Below, piece after piece: positions 18,226 to 27,083 of a stretch of 64,000 nucleotides of DNA. How positions within the stretch are numbered: the first letter of the stretch is position 1; each line of letters begins with the position of its first letter. This stretch comes from Aurantimonas marianensis. Its GTDB lineage: Bacteria; Pseudomonadota; Alphaproteobacteria; Rhizobiales; Rhizobiaceae. The notes beneath the pieces are model-generated. The model ran no database searches and was not told where the DNA came from. It saw only the letters and a list, made by a program, of their open reading frames with translations. The DNA is taken from contig NZ_JALHBS010000007.1 in assembly GCF_024195285.1 (NCBI RefSeq), positions 78,450 to 142,449 on the forward strand, in the 5' to 3' direction. The position numbers and the translations under genes were made by a program.

Positions 18226-19164
18226 TTATTTCCGCTCCGGCTCGTGCCTGCCATGCTCGCGGCCAAAGTCCGGCTCGGCGGTGTCCTGGCCGGCCTCGAT
18301 GATGCCGCGGCGGATGGCGCGGGTGCGGGTGAACAGCTCGAACAGCGTGTCGCCGTCGCCCCAGCGGATCGCCCGCTGCAGCGAGGCGAGGTCCTCGGAA
18401 AACCGCGCCAGCATCTCCAGGACGGCCTCGCGGTTGCTTAGGAACACGTCCCGCCACATGGTCGGGTCGGAGGCGGCGATGCGGGTGAAATCGCGAAAGC
18501 CGGAGGCGGAGAATTTCACCACTTCCTGCTGGGTCACCGTCTCCAGATCGGCGGCGGTGCCGACGATGTTGTAGGCGATCAGATGCGGCACATGGCTGAC
18601 GATGGCGAGCACCAGGTCGTGGTGGTCCGGCGTCATGATTTCGACGGTCGAGCCGCAGCCTTCCCAGAAGCGCTTCAGCCGATCGATCGCCTCGGCGTCG
18701 GTGCCGTCGGGCGGCGTCAGGATGCACCAGCGGTTCTCGAAGAGTTCGCGGAAGCCCGCGTCGGGGCCGGACTGCTCGGTGCCGGCGATCGGATGGGCCG
18801 GCACGAAATGCACCGTCTCCGGCAGATGCGGGCGCATCTGCTGGACCACCGCGCCCTTGACCGAACCGACGTCGGTGACGATCGCGCCGGGTTCGAGCGC
18901 CCCGGCGATCTCCTTGGTCACGGCGCCGCAGGAGCCGACCGGAACGCACAGGATGACGAGGTCGGCGCCGCGCACCGCCTCGGCCGCGTCGAGATGGTAG
19001 CTGTCGCCGAGTTTCAGTTCCTCGGCCCGTTTCAGCGTCTCGGCCCGCCGCGTGGTGATGGCGATATGCCGGGCGAGACCGTGGGCGCGGATGTTATGGG
19101 CGAGCGAGGAACCGATCAGGCCGATGCCGATCAGCGCAACGCGGTCGAACAGCGGCTCGCTCAT
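18226..19164 (-). CDS. tyrC: Prephenate/arogenate dehydrogenase
   Basis: Oxidatively decarboxylates prephenate or arogenate in tyrosine synthesis. The 312-residue protein starts with the NAD(P)-binding [14 protein letters not shown] motif; [10 protein letters not shown] and [18 protein letters not shown] are diagnostic substrate-domain segments. Its ATG overlaps the hisC stop by 4 bases (ATGA), so translation is coupled, in the order chorismate mutase, hisC, tyrC. Whether prephenate or arogenate is preferred cannot be told from sequence. Confidence 0.93.
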   Translation of the reverse strand: MSEPLFDRVALIGIGLIGSSLAHNIRAHGLARHIAITTRRAETLKRAEELKLGDSYHLDAAEAVRGADLVILCVPVGSCGAVTKEIAGALEPGAIVTDVGSVKGAVVQQMRPHLPETVHFVPAHPIAGTEQSGPDAGFRELFENRWCILTPPDGTDAEAIDRLKRFWEGCGSTVEIMTPDHHDLVLAIVSHVPHLIAYNIVGTAADLETVTQQEVVKFSASGFRDFTRIAASDPTMWRDVFLSNREAVLEMLARFSEDLASLQRAIRWGDGDTLFELFTRTRAIRRGIIEAGQDTAEPDFGREHGRHEPERK

Positions 19165-20258
19165 GCTTCCCCCTTGCCGAGAAACGCGCCGAGCGCCGCG
19201 ACGGCGCTGCGATTGGCTTCCTCGGTGCCGATGGTCATGCGCAGCGCGTTGGGAAAACCGTATCCGCCGACGCGGCGCAGGATGAAGCCGCGCGCGGTGA
19301 GGAAATCATCGGCCTCGGCGGCGGTGCGGCCCGGCGTGTCGGGAAAGTGGACGAGGACGAAATTGCCGACGCTCGGCGTCACCGTCAGGCCGAGGCTGGT
19401 TAGCGCGTCGGTGGTCCATTCGAGCCAGCGGGCGTTGTGGTCGGCCGCCTGTTCGACGAAGCCGCGGTCGCGGATGGCGGCCGCGCCGGCGGCAATCGCC
19501 GCGGCGTTCAAATTGAACGGCCCGCGCACCCGGTCGAGCGCGTCGACGATCGCTTCCGGCCCGTACAGCCAGCCGATCCGCAAGGCGGCGAGGCCATAGA
19601 TCTTGGAGAAGGTGCGGGTCATCACGACGTTCTCGGCCGAGGAGACCAGCTCGATGCCGGCGCCGTAATCGTTGCGCCGGACATATTCGGCATAGGCCGC
19701 GTCGAGGACGAGGACGACATTGCCCGGCAGGCCGGCATGCAGCCGCCGCACCTCGTCGAACGGCAGGTAGGTGCCGGTCGGGTTGTTCGGGTTGGCCAGG
19801 AAGACCAGCCTGGTCTTCTCGGTGACGGCGGCCAGGATCGCGTCGACGTCGGCGGTGGCGTTCGTCTCCTTTACCGCGACCGGCGTCGCGCCGCGCGCCA
19901 GAATCTGGATGCGGTAGACCAGAAAGCCGTGCTCGGTGTGAATCGCCTCGTCGCCGGGCGCGAGATAGCACTGGCACAGGAGCCCGAGCAGCTCGTCCGA
20001 GCCGTTGCCGCAGAGAATGTTGCGCGGGTTGAGACCATGCACCTCGGCGATGGCGCGCTTCAGCTCGGTTGCCTGACCGTCGGGATAGAGCTCGGGATGG
20101 GCCAGCGCCGCGATCGCCGCCTCGCGCGCCGCCGGCGCGGCACCGAGCGGTGTCTCGTTGGAGGAGAGCTTATAGAGCGTCACGCCGGCCGGCGCCTTGC
20201 TCTTTCCCGGCACATAGGCCTCGATGTCGAGGACGCCCTTGTTCGGAACGGGTCTCAT
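19161..20258 (-). CDS. hisC: Histidinol-phosphate aminotransferase
   Basis: A 365-residue PLP aminotransferase of fold type [14 protein letters not shown] begins the substrate domain, [12 protein letters not shown] is the class II signature and [17 protein letters not shown] holds the PLP lysine. In Hyphomicrobiales this HisC paralogue sits between chorismate mutase and tyrC and is thought to act on aromatic as well as histidinol substrates; that breadth is inferred from context. I chose the ATG at 20258 because conservation starts with [12 protein letters not shown]; upstream in-frame ATGs run into the mutase gene. Confidence 0.93.
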   Translation of the reverse strand: MRPVPNKGVLDIEAYVPGKSKAPAGVTLYKLSSNETPLGAAPAAREAAIAALAHPELYPDGQATELKRAIAEVHGLNPRNILCGNGSDELLGLLCQCYLAPGDEAIHTEHGFLVYRIQILARGATPVAVKETNATADVDAILAAVTEKTRLVFLANPNNPTGTYLPFDEVRRLHAGLPGNVVLVLDAAYAEYVRRNDYGAGIELVSSAENVVMTRTFSKIYGLAALRIGWLYGPEAIVDALDRVRGPFNLNAAAIAAGAAAIRDRGFVEQAADHNARWLEWTTDALTSLGLTVTPSVGNFVLVHFPDTPGRTAAEADDFLTARGFILRRVGGYGFPNALRMTIGTEEANRSAVAALGAFLGKGEA

Positions 20259-20334
20259 CGTCCGTATACTTTCGTTGGTGACTGCGGGGCGCCGATGCTG
20301 GCGCACCGATCGCGACGCGGTCGCGCGACAGGCG

Positions 20335-21132
20335 TCAGGATGGGGACCGGAACGGGGCCGCATAGCCCCCGATCGACCGGATGTCGAGGCCGGGACCGAG
20401 CGCCGCGGCCACCGACGCCTCATCTTTTTCGGTCGCGACCAGGACGCTGATGCGATCGGTGCAGTAGCGAGCCTCGGCGATCACCGTCAGGCCGTCCGGG
20501 ATCTGGGGCAGGGCGGTCAGCCCATCCACCGAAAAACAGGCGATCTCCGGCGACACCGGATCGGCGAGCGGCGGCGCGATGACCAGCGCGGGCGTCGCCG
20601 CCGGCCGATCCGGTTCGTCGAAAAAGGGCAGCCGCGCGACGATCTGGGCCGAGCCGAGCCCCTGCCACCAGGGATGGCCGGTCGCGCCGATCGGCAGGAT
20701 GCCGAGCTTGTCGCCACCGGCCTCGATGGAGGCGACCACCGCCTGGCTCGACGCGGCGATCGACAGGGGAACGGAAAAGCCGAAATAGAACCGGGCCGTG
20801 TCGGCGCTGGCGACACGGTCGCCGTCACCGGCGATGACGACCTCGAACGGGGCCTGGAGAGCGGTGAAGGTGGAGATGATCTCGCGCCACAGATGCTCCA
20901 TCGCGGTCAACGGCAGGTGGCCCTCATGGCGCCTGGCCAGCCGGCGCATCATGTCGGCCTCACGACCGGGGCGGAAGGCGGCGCCGTTTCTCGCGGTGCC
21001 CTTCACCTCGATCAATTCGTCGATGACGGTGGCGCGCTGCATCAGGAGCCGATGCACGGATTCGTCGATGGCGTCGATCTTCGCCCTGAGCTCGGCGAGC
21101 CGCGATGGATCGGCAGTGACGATTCCGCTCAT
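20335..21132 (-). CDS. Chorismate mutase (AroQ type) with PheA-like C-terminal region
   Basis: A 265-residue protein. Residues 1-85 form an AroQ helical domain ([33 protein letters not shown]...[12 protein letters not shown]), which converts chorismate to prephenate. The remaining 180 residues look like a degraded prephenate-dehydratase-type domain, with no clear catalytic TxRF motif, so dehydratase activity is not expected. The ATG at 21132 is preceded by a GGGAG site. It heads the mutase-hisC-tyrC run and is divergent from metX. Confidence 0.85.
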   Translation of the reverse strand: MSGIVTADPSRLAELRAKIDAIDESVHRLLMQRATVIDELIEVKGTARNGAAFRPGREADMMRRLARRHEGHLPLTAMEHLWREIISTFTALQAPFEVVIAGDGDRVASADTARFYFGFSVPLSIAASSQAVVASIEAGGDKLGILPIGATGHPWWQGLGSAQIVARLPFFDEPDRPAATPALVIAPPLADPVSPEIACFSVDGLTALPQIPDGLTVIAEARYCTDRISVLVATEKDEASVAAALGPGLDIRSIGGYAAPFRSPS

Positions 21133-21157
21133 GCGTTTCGGGCTCCCTCTTTGCCTA

Positions 21158-21192
21158 GCCAAGCGCTTCTACCGGCCCCGCGCGCGCTTGGC
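21158..21192. repeat. Inverted repeat between chorismate mutase and metX
   Basis: Perfect 9-bp arms GCCAAGCGC (21158-21166) and GCGCTTGGC (21184-21192) with a 17-base loop lie in the 197-base gap between the divergent genes. It could be an operator or a leader hairpin of the mutase transcript. No SAM-II riboswitch, often found before metX in this class, is recognisable in the gap. Confidence 0.45.
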
Positions 21193-21329
21193 AAAGCGCC
21201 GCATCCGGATCGCCGGCCGGCGCGACGATTGCCGCAGCGGGCGTGAATGCGTATCTGTGCCCCCTGAACCCGAACACCGCCGGTCGCCGCGACACCCGTT
21301 GCGCCGGCCGGCGCGTATCATCAAGCGGG

Positions 21330-22517
21330 ATGGACATGAGCGTCGACGTCTCGACCGAAGATCTGGAATACGCGGCCGGCAGTCGCGAGGCGAACCATCC
21401 GTCGAGCCCCGTCGCCTATTTCGGCGCGGACGAGCCGCTGCGTCTCGACGCCGGCCGCGACCTTTCGCCGTTCCAGATCGCCTACAACACATACGGGACC
21501 CTGAACGCCGACAAATCAAACGCCATCCTCGTCTGCCATGCTCTGACCGGCGATCATTACGTCGCCAGCCAGTCGCCGGTGACCGGCAAGCCGGGCTGGT
21601 GGAACTCGATCATCGGCGAAGGCAAGCCGATCGACACGTCGAAATATTTCGTCATCTGCTCGAATGTCATCGGCGGCTGCATGGGCTCCACCGGCCCCGC
21701 CTCGATCGATCCGGCGACCGGGGAGCCCTACGGGCTCGACCTGCCGGTGATCACCATTCCCGACATGGTGCGGGCGCAGGCGATGCTGGTGAAACGACTC
21801 GGTATCGACACGCTGTTCGCCGTCATCGGCGGCTCGATGGGCGGCATGCAGGTGCTGCAATGGACGGTGAGCTATCCCGACAAGGTCTTCGCCGCCCTGC
21901 CGATCGCCACCGGCGCGCGCCACTCGTCCCAGAATATCGCCTTCCACGCGGTCGGGCGGCAGGCGGTGATAGCCGATCCCGACTGGCATGGCGGGCGCTA
22001 CTACGCCGTCGGCAAGCGGCCGCACAAGGGACTGGCGGTCGCGCGGATGGCGGCACACGTCACCTATCTGTCGGAGACGGCGTTGCACCGCAAGTTCGGG
22101 CGCAATCTGCAGGATCGCGAAACGCTCGGCTTCGGCTTCGACGCCGATTTCCAGATCGAGAGCTATCTCAGGCACCAGGGGATGACCTTCGTCGACCGCT
22201 TCGACGCCAATTCCTATCTCTACATGACCCGCTCGATGGACTATTTCGACATCGCGGCGGATTACGGCGGCAGCCTCGCCGAGGCGTTCCGCGACGCCAC
22301 CACGCGCTTTTGTCTCGTCTCGTTCTCCTCCGACTGGCTGTTTCCGACCGGGGAGAACCGCGCCGTCGTGCATGCGCTCAACGCCGCCGCCGCTTCGGTC
22401 TCCTTCGTCGAGATCGAGACCGACCGGGGCCACGACGCCTTCCTCCTCCATGAGCCGGAATTCTTCGCCGCGATCGACGGCTTCATCTCGTCGGCCGCGC
22501 GGGCAAGGGGGCTTTGA
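21330..22517 (+). CDS. metX: Homoserine O-acetyltransferase
   Basis: Acylates homoserine for methionine synthesis using an alpha/beta-hydrolase fold. The 395-residue protein carries the nucleophile elbow GGSMGGMQ near residue 168, ALTGDHYV for the oxyanion region and GHDAFLL with the catalytic histidine near the C-terminus. Two nearby ATGs (21330 and 21336) are possible; I chose the first. Acetyl versus succinyl donor cannot be assigned by eye, though MetX of this class is normally an acetyltransferase. metW follows after two bases. Confidence 0.95.
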   Translation: MDMSVDVSTEDLEYAAGSREANHPSSPVAYFGADEPLRLDAGRDLSPFQIAYNTYGTLNADKSNAILVCHALTGDHYVASQSPVTGKPGWWNSIIGEGKPIDTSKYFVICSNVIGGCMGSTGPASIDPATGEPYGLDLPVITIPDMVRAQAMLVKRLGIDTLFAVIGGSMGGMQVLQWTVSYPDKVFAALPIATGARHSSQNIAFHAVGRQAVIADPDWHGGRYYAVGKRPHKGLAVARMAAHVTYLSETALHRKFGRNLQDRETLGFGFDADFQIESYLRHQGMTFVDRFDANSYLYMTRSMDYFDIAADYGGSLAEAFRDATTRFCLVSFSSDWLFPTGENRAVVHALNAAAASVSFVEIETDRGHDAFLLHEPEFFAAIDGFISSAARARGL

Positions 22518-22519
22518 CG

Positions 22520-23173
22520 ATGGCGGTTCTGGATACGCCCGTTCCGACAAGCGAGACCGTCACGGCGAATGCCTCGACCCGTATCGATCTGGAGCTGATC
22601 GCCGGGCTGGTGACGCCGGGAAGCCGCGTGCTCGACGTCGGCTGCGGGGATGGCTCGCTCCTGTCGCTGCTGGAACGGCGCCGGCGGGTCGACGGACGCG
22701 GCGTCGAGCTCAGCCAGGCCGGCGTCAACGAGTGCGTCGGGCGCGGCCTGTCGGTCATCCAGGGCGATGCCGACCGCGATCTCGTCTATTATCCCGACGA
22801 CGCCTTCGACTTCGTCATCCTGTCGCAGACCATCCAGGCGACACGCAATCCGAAGACGGTGCTGACCGAACTCCTCAGGATCGGCGAGCGGGCGATCGTG
22901 TCGTTCCCGAATTTCGGCCATTGGTCGATCCGCCTGTCGCTGGGCCTCTACGGCCGCATGCCGGTGACGCGGAACCTGACGCATTCCTGGTACGACACGC
23001 CGAACATCCATTTCTGCACCATCCGGGATTTCGTCGCGCTGGCCGACGAGATCGGCGCGACGGTCGCGGTCGCCATGGCGATCGACGCCACCGGCCAGAA
23101 GATGGGGATGAAGATGCCCTGGGCGTTCTGGAACCTGTTCGGCCAGCAGGCGGTGTTCGTGCTGAGGCGGTAG
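22520..23173 (+). CDS. metW: Methionine biosynthesis protein MetW
   Basis: A 217-residue Rossmann-fold methyltransferase-like protein with the SAM-binding motif VLDVGCGDGSLL and the MetW-specific FPNFGHWSIR and THSWYDTPNIHFCTIRDF segments. MetW partners with MetX and is needed for its activity in many bacteria. It starts two bases after the metX stop, so the pair is one operon. A TTG two codons earlier would overlap metX but lacks support. Confidence 0.94.
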   Translation: MAVLDTPVPTSETVTANASTRIDLELIAGLVTPGSRVLDVGCGDGSLLSLLERRRRVDGRGVELSQAGVNECVGRGLSVIQGDADRDLVYYPDDAFDFVILSQTIQATRNPKTVLTELLRIGERAIVSFPNFGHWSIRLSLGLYGRMPVTRNLTHSWYDTPNIHFCTIRDFVALADEIGATVAVAMAIDATGQKMGMKMPWAFWNLFGQQAVFVLRR

Positions 23174-23472
23174 GCGAAATGACAGTCGAGACCGCTGGCG
23201 CGCGCCTCGGCGCCACGAGGATCTCAACGCAAAGACGGTTTCCGGTTGGCGCAATCTGGCTCTGTTGCGAATCGTACCACCGGTCCGAAAGAGCCGTGTT
23301 CGACGGCGCTATCTCGCACATCGCCACTGTCAGCCAAGTTTCCTTGTCGGACCCGATTCTTGCCCTTGGGAGAGGCAGCGCGCATGATGGAGCGCCCAGT
23401 CAGGCCATTTGTTGTCAATATGGACTAGCGTCACATCGCCTGCACCGGGTTGCGTAAGGTCTGGAGGGTTCC

Positions 23473-24570
23473 TTGAAATTCCTCGATGAATTCGAGCGTA
23501 TCACCTCCGTCATCTATGAAGCTTCAGTAGCGCCTGAGGATGGGTGGCAAGACGTATCGGATGCGTTGAGCGAAGTCTTTTTAGAGGCTGCTGTCGTCAT
23601 TGACGACAATGGGATTGCGCGCCAGGACGATCACTTCCTAAAAACGAGCAGATTCGATCTGGAGCGGGTCAAAACGCATTTCGAGCGGTTTGCGACCGCG
23701 GAGGAGAATTCCGGTGTGCGGTCTCTTCTGACGGGTCCCGTGTCCAGAGCTTTCGACATGCGTTCAGGCTTCGAGCCGGGTGAGTGGGATCGCGATCCTT
23801 CTGTCGCGGCGATCCTGCAGCCGCAAGGAATTACCGAAGGTCAGCTACTTGTCTTGGAGAGAAACGACGGCCGGCTCACTGATTTGCTGATCTACAGGGG
23901 GCAGCGAGGGGGGGCTTTCTCGACCAAGGAACTGCGCCTCATCAACGCTTTGGCACCGCATCTGAAACGGGCCCTCGCAATTCGTCGACACTTGCGAGAG
24001 ATGACCGAACAGATGCTTGAGGCGCAGCGATTATTGCAGAACGTCGCTGGTGGACTCATCATGACCGATCAGGCCGGACGTGTCATCGAGGCAAGCGGCA
24101 GTGGCCGGCAAGCCCTTGATTCGGCAGCAGCCATCTACGTATCGCAGGGCCGTATCCGCGCCCGCCATCCGGCCGCGGATAGGGTGTTGAATGCAATGTT
24201 CGCGGGCGATTTCGCGAGAGGGGATGAGCCGATGCGTCTCCCCGGCGACGATGGCCATGATTACATCTTGTGGGAATTTCCTGCTTCCGCAGCGAACGGG
24301 CTTACAGATTCGGTCAATCGGCGGGTTTTCGGCATCAATCTTCAAGCCGTTTCCAAGGGGGCACCGCCTCTCGATTTACAACGCCGCTACGGGTTGACCC
24401 AAGCAGAGGGTGAAATTGCAGCGGCGTTTGCCTTGGGTGCGTCGCTTGGTGAGATTGCCGAGATGCGGGGCAATTCCGTCCATACGGTTCGCACCCACTT
24501 GAAGTCCATCTTCGCCAAGACAGGCACGCATCGCCAGAGCCAGCTTGTCGCCTTGCTGCATGCGCCCTAG
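23473..24570 (+). CDS. LuxR-type helix-turn-helix regulator
   Basis: A 365-residue regulator. The N-terminal 290 residues look like a PAS/GAF-type sensory region (no known acyl-homoserine lactone domain), and the C-terminal 60 residues are a LuxR/GerE helix-turn-helix: LTQAEGEIAAAFALGASLGEIAEM followed by SVHTVRTHLKSIFAKTG. Translation starts at TTG, supported by a strong GGAGGG site 5 bases away. Codon use is less GC-biased than in metW or dacB, which points to acquisition. It heads a three-gene islet with a small exported protein and a receiver-like protein, which it may control. Confidence 0.85.
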   Translation: MKFLDEFERITSVIYEASVAPEDGWQDVSDALSEVFLEAAVVIDDNGIARQDDHFLKTSRFDLERVKTHFERFATAEENSGVRSLLTGPVSRAFDMRSGFEPGEWDRDPSVAAILQPQGITEGQLLVLERNDGRLTDLLIYRGQRGGAFSTKELRLINALAPHLKRALAIRRHLREMTEQMLEAQRLLQNVAGGLIMTDQAGRVIEASGSGRQALDSAAAIYVSQGRIRARHPAADRVLNAMFAGDFARGDEPMRLPGDDGHDYILWEFPASAANGLTDSVNRRVFGINLQAVSKGAPPLDLQRRYGLTQAEGEIAAAFALGASLGEIAEMRGNSVHTVRTHLKSIFAKTGTHRQSQLVALLHAP

Positions 24571-24571
24571 C

Positions 24572-24591
24572 GCGATCGACCGACCGATCGC
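24572..24591. terminator. Hairpin directly after the LuxR-type gene
   Basis: Perfect 7-bp arms GCGATCG and CGATCGC with a 6-base loop begin one base after the stop codon. There is no U-tract, so this may be a Rho-assisted or mRNA-stabilising end, or an operator. Confidence 0.4.
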
Positions 24592-24628
24592 AGACCGAAA
24601 ATTATCTCGATAATACTGTTGGAACATA

Positions 24629-24641
24629 CCCCAATTAGGGG
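24629..24641. promoter_or_regulatory. Palindrome CCCCAATTAGGGG
   Basis: A 13-base near-perfect palindrome (CCCC-AATTA-GGGG) lies 59 bases after the LuxR-type gene and about 245 bases before the small exported protein gene. LuxR-type proteins bind palindromes of about this size, so it is a candidate site for the neighbouring regulator. Nothing else in the 316-base gap 24571-24886 looks coding apart from a GTG frame at 24644 that I do not believe. Confidence 0.4.
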
Positions 24642-24763
24642 ATGTGCACCGTCAACCCGATAAACGAGACTGTCCGTTCAGGAATCTCGGGATCCGTCTG
24701 GATCTGACAGCAAAATATCGCGGTCAACAGGAATTCGATGCCGCTTTTTTGCTTCGAGAACCA

Positions 24764-24784
24764 CGAATATACCGAATATATTCG
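24764..24784. promoter_or_regulatory. CGAATATA repeat and CGAATATATTCG palindrome
   Basis: A perfect 12-base palindrome CGAATATATTCG (24773-24784) is preceded one base earlier by a direct copy of its left half, CGAATATA (24764-24771). It is about 100 bases before the start of the small exported protein gene, in AT-rich DNA suited to a promoter or operator. Confidence 0.4.
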
Positions 24785-24886
24785 CGGCTTGCTTCGATTT
24801 TCGCCGCGCTACGCATCGATCGGTCGGATTTTTCACTTCGCCGATATCCATTTTTCTTTTTGACGCGAAATGATTTGGAGGCATGA

Positions 24887-25123
24887 ATGGAATTTTTTGC
24901 TGCAATCGCGATTTGCTTGAGTTCCATACCCGCCAGCGAGTGCCAGCGGACGACCGCGGTTCACTGGTACACGATCCCGGAGCCGAGCACAGGCGTCTCT
25001 GGATGCATGCGTGACGGCATGATTTCGGCGGCTCGCTCTCGCCTCTTGAAGGGAGACGTGTACCCGAAGGTCACCTGCCGGTCCGCCGAAGCGATGACTC
25101 GAAATGCCGAGTTGGGACAATAG
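24887..25123 (+). CDS. Small cysteine-containing exported protein, unknown
   Basis: A 78-residue protein. The first 15 residues (MEFFAAIAICLSSIP) look like a short export signal, and the rest contains three further cysteines (Glu-Cys-Gln near 19, SGCMRDG near 40, VTCRS near 64), with an SAARSRLLKGDVYPKVTC-type block. A very good GGAGG site lies 6 bases before the ATG, which argues it is real. I do not recognise the function. It sits between the LuxR-type regulator and the receiver-like gene, overlapping the latter's presumed start by 20 bases. Confidence 0.6.
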   Translation: MEFFAAIAICLSSIPASECQRTTAVHWYTIPEPSTGVSGCMRDGMISAARSRLLKGDVYPKVTCRSAEAMTRNAELGQ

Positions 25124-25568
25124 TTCGGCGGGTGAGGGGCGTCCCTATACTGCCCTGGCGCCGAACTCACCGGATCCGGGTCGAGTGACCACGCGATCGG
25201 AGTTCGAGATTTTGGTGATCGAGAGCGATCCTGTCGTTGCGGCATACCTGGAGGATGTTATTTCCGACATTGGTGTCGCTTGGAGATGCTCATCACTGCC
25301 GTCGTGCTTGCGAGAGTTGCTTGTCTGTGATCGCGATGGCGCCGTGGTCGGTCTCGATGGGCAGGGAATGCTCCCGCACGTCGCCCTCAGTGTTCTCAGG
25401 CGTAGGCGCATTCCGGTCGTCCTGTATACAGCCTCGGCGGAGCATGATGCATGGGCGGCCCAATTTCCGGGCGTCCCTGTCTTTTGCAATAACCCGCCAC
25501 GGGATGAGGAACTGGCGCGGCGCGTTCTTGCCGCGGTCGACGCTACGCAGTCTGGTCTACTCGGTTGA
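25104..25568 (+). CDS. Degenerate receiver-domain protein
   Basis: Up to 154 residues with a CheY-like layout: ILVIESDPVVAAYLEDVI (the acidic pair reduced to Glu-Ser-Asp), the phosphoacceptor aspartate in AVVGLDGQGM, and the threonine in VVLYTASAE. The conserved lysine-proline at the fifth strand is replaced by asparagines (VFCNNPP), so phosphorylation chemistry is probably impaired. The ATG at 25104 overlaps the preceding gene; a GTG at 25185, at the start of the domain, is an alternative. No output domain is present. It could be a pseudo-receiver that binds other proteins in this islet. Confidence 0.65.
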   Translation: MPSWDNSSAGEGRPYTALAPNSPDPGRVTTRSEFEILVIESDPVVAAYLEDVISDIGVAWRCSSLPSCLRELLVCDRDGAVVGLDGQGMLPHVALSVLRRRRIPVVLYTASAEHDAWAAQFPGVPVFCNNPPRDEELARRVLAAVDATQSGLLG

Positions 25569-25769
25569 AGGTTTTCTCGTGGGGCCGGCTCGTGCTGGTT
25601 CCTGACTTTTTCAACGGTATCGGTCCGAAACAACTATTTCCAAGCTGCCCTCCCTCCACCCGCGCGCCGGTGCCGGCCGCGACCAGCACCGGCTTGGCCA
25701 CCTGGCGACGCCGGCGAAGACCGCCACGGGTCACGGCCGACGCGTTTTCGCCTCCACGACAGCCTCCCC

Positions 25770-26960
25770 CTACAACCCCCGTTCGATGGTTTCGAGCAGC
25801 CGGAAGCGCAGCTTGCCGCCACCCTTCAGCGAGATGACGAAGCGGACGTCGCCATGGTCGTCGGTCTTGGCGTAGCCGGCCAAGGTGCTGACGCCTGAGA
25901 AGGTGCCGGTCTTGTAGCGCGAGCCCTTTTTTGTACCGCGCAGCAGCTCGGCATGCGGCGCGAAGCCGTCGAGAACCCGGGCAACGCCGCGCGCCGTAAA
26001 GCGGTTGTCGCGGCTGATGCCGGAGCCTTCCACCAGCTGGATCGCGTCGGCGAGATCGTGTTTGGCGAAGATCTCCCGCGTCACCGCGAGCGACTTTTCC
26101 AGGCTGACAGGCCCGCCGCTGCGATCGGCGCCGATCTCCAGAAAGATCTGGTTGGCGATATAGTTGTTCGAGCCGATGAGCATCTGCCGCAAAATTTCCG
26201 ACAAGTCGCGCGACTGGTTGTGCACGTAGACCGGCTCCAGCCCGGCGGGAACGGAGCCGATCGCAATCTCGCCCTCGACGCCGCCGCCGGCCTTCTCGAT
26301 GAAGGCGGCGATCAATTCGCCGGCATATCTGACGCCTATGCCCGGGTCCTCCTGGGTCAGGCTGATCCGGCTGCGCCCGTTCGGACCGCGCGCCCGGAAC
26401 TGGGCGATCGCCAGCGGGGTGATCGGGGTCTGCTCCTCGGCGGAGCGGACGGTCTTGCCGTTGCGCACGGCATTGATCGTGTTGAAATTCACCGCGAGCG
26501 CCGCGTTCAGCGCGTCATAGGCCTCGTCGGTGGCCTCGATGCCCGGTATGCGAAGATCGGCGGGGTAGTAGCTGGAGTCGATCACCATCCGGGCAAAGGG
26601 CTCCGTGCCGGCCTCGGCGAGAAGTTCGGGCGCGAGCAGCGCCAGTTCCTCGGAGACCAGGAACGGGTCGCCGCCGCCGCGCACATACAGCACCCGGTCG
26701 TCGTCCAGATAGAAGCGGGTCTTGAAGCGATAGTCCCCGCCCAGGACCTCCATCGCCAGCCATGCCGTGACGAGTTTGGCGACGGAAGCGGGAACGAAGG
26801 GGTCGTCGGCATTTTGCGCGACCAGTTCGTTGCCGTCCGCATCCAGCACGAGCACCAGCCCCGAAGGCGCGAGGGCCGCGATTCTCTCCTTCACGTCGGC
26901 GAAGGCCGGGGCGGACAGCAGCAGAACCGCGACGGCGGCGGCGGAAAGGCGGGACCACAT
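25770..26960 (-). CDS. dacB: D-alanyl-D-alanine carboxypeptidase/endopeptidase (PBP4 type)
   Basis: Periplasmic low-molecular-weight penicillin-binding protein that trims and cleaves peptide cross-links. The signal peptide ends at SAPAFA. The nucleophile motif SxxK is SVAK near residue 58, the GSGISRDNR block carries the second active-site motif, and KTG appears in YKTGTFSGV near residue 350. The 396-residue form begins at 26960, where the signal peptide starts; an ATG eight codons earlier is possible. Some 200 bases on its 3' side toward the islet are empty. Confidence 0.92.
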   Translation of the reverse strand: MWSRLSAAAVAVLLLSAPAFADVKERIAALAPSGLVLVLDADGNELVAQNADDPFVPASVAKLVTAWLAMEVLGGDYRFKTRFYLDDDRVLYVRGGGDPFLVSEELALLAPELLAEAGTEPFARMVIDSSYYPADLRIPGIEATDEAYDALNAALAVNFNTINAVRNGKTVRSAEEQTPITPLAIAQFRARGPNGRSRISLTQEDPGIGVRYAGELIAAFIEKAGGGVEGEIAIGSVPAGLEPVYVHNQSRDLSEILRQMLIGSNNYIANQIFLEIGADRSGGPVSLEKSLAVTREIFAKHDLADAIQLVEGSGISRDNRFTARGVARVLDGFAPHAELLRGTKKGSRYKTGTFSGVSTLAGYAKTDDHGDVRFVISLKGGGKLRFRLLETIERGL

Positions 26961-27083
26961 GGCGAACTCCAGCATGGCGAGCATAGGCGCGCCTACACTA
27001 ATGGCGCCGGGGCGTCAGGCAAGCCGGATCGCTGCGCGGGGTCGCATGGCGGCGAACCGCCGGGCCGCCATGTGACGGCAGCC

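Noticed and set aside
21133..21329. Search for a SAM-II riboswitch before metX
   Set aside because: None of the conserved core pieces (for example a GCAGCCACG-type loop) is present.
23246..23428. 60-codon frame in front of the LuxR-type gene
   Set aside because: No ribosome site or similarity, and composition like the surrounding non-coding DNA.
24644..24886. 80-codon GTG-started frame between the LuxR-type gene and the exported protein
   Set aside because: Poor ribosome site, odd composition and palindromes lying near its start; more likely intergenic.
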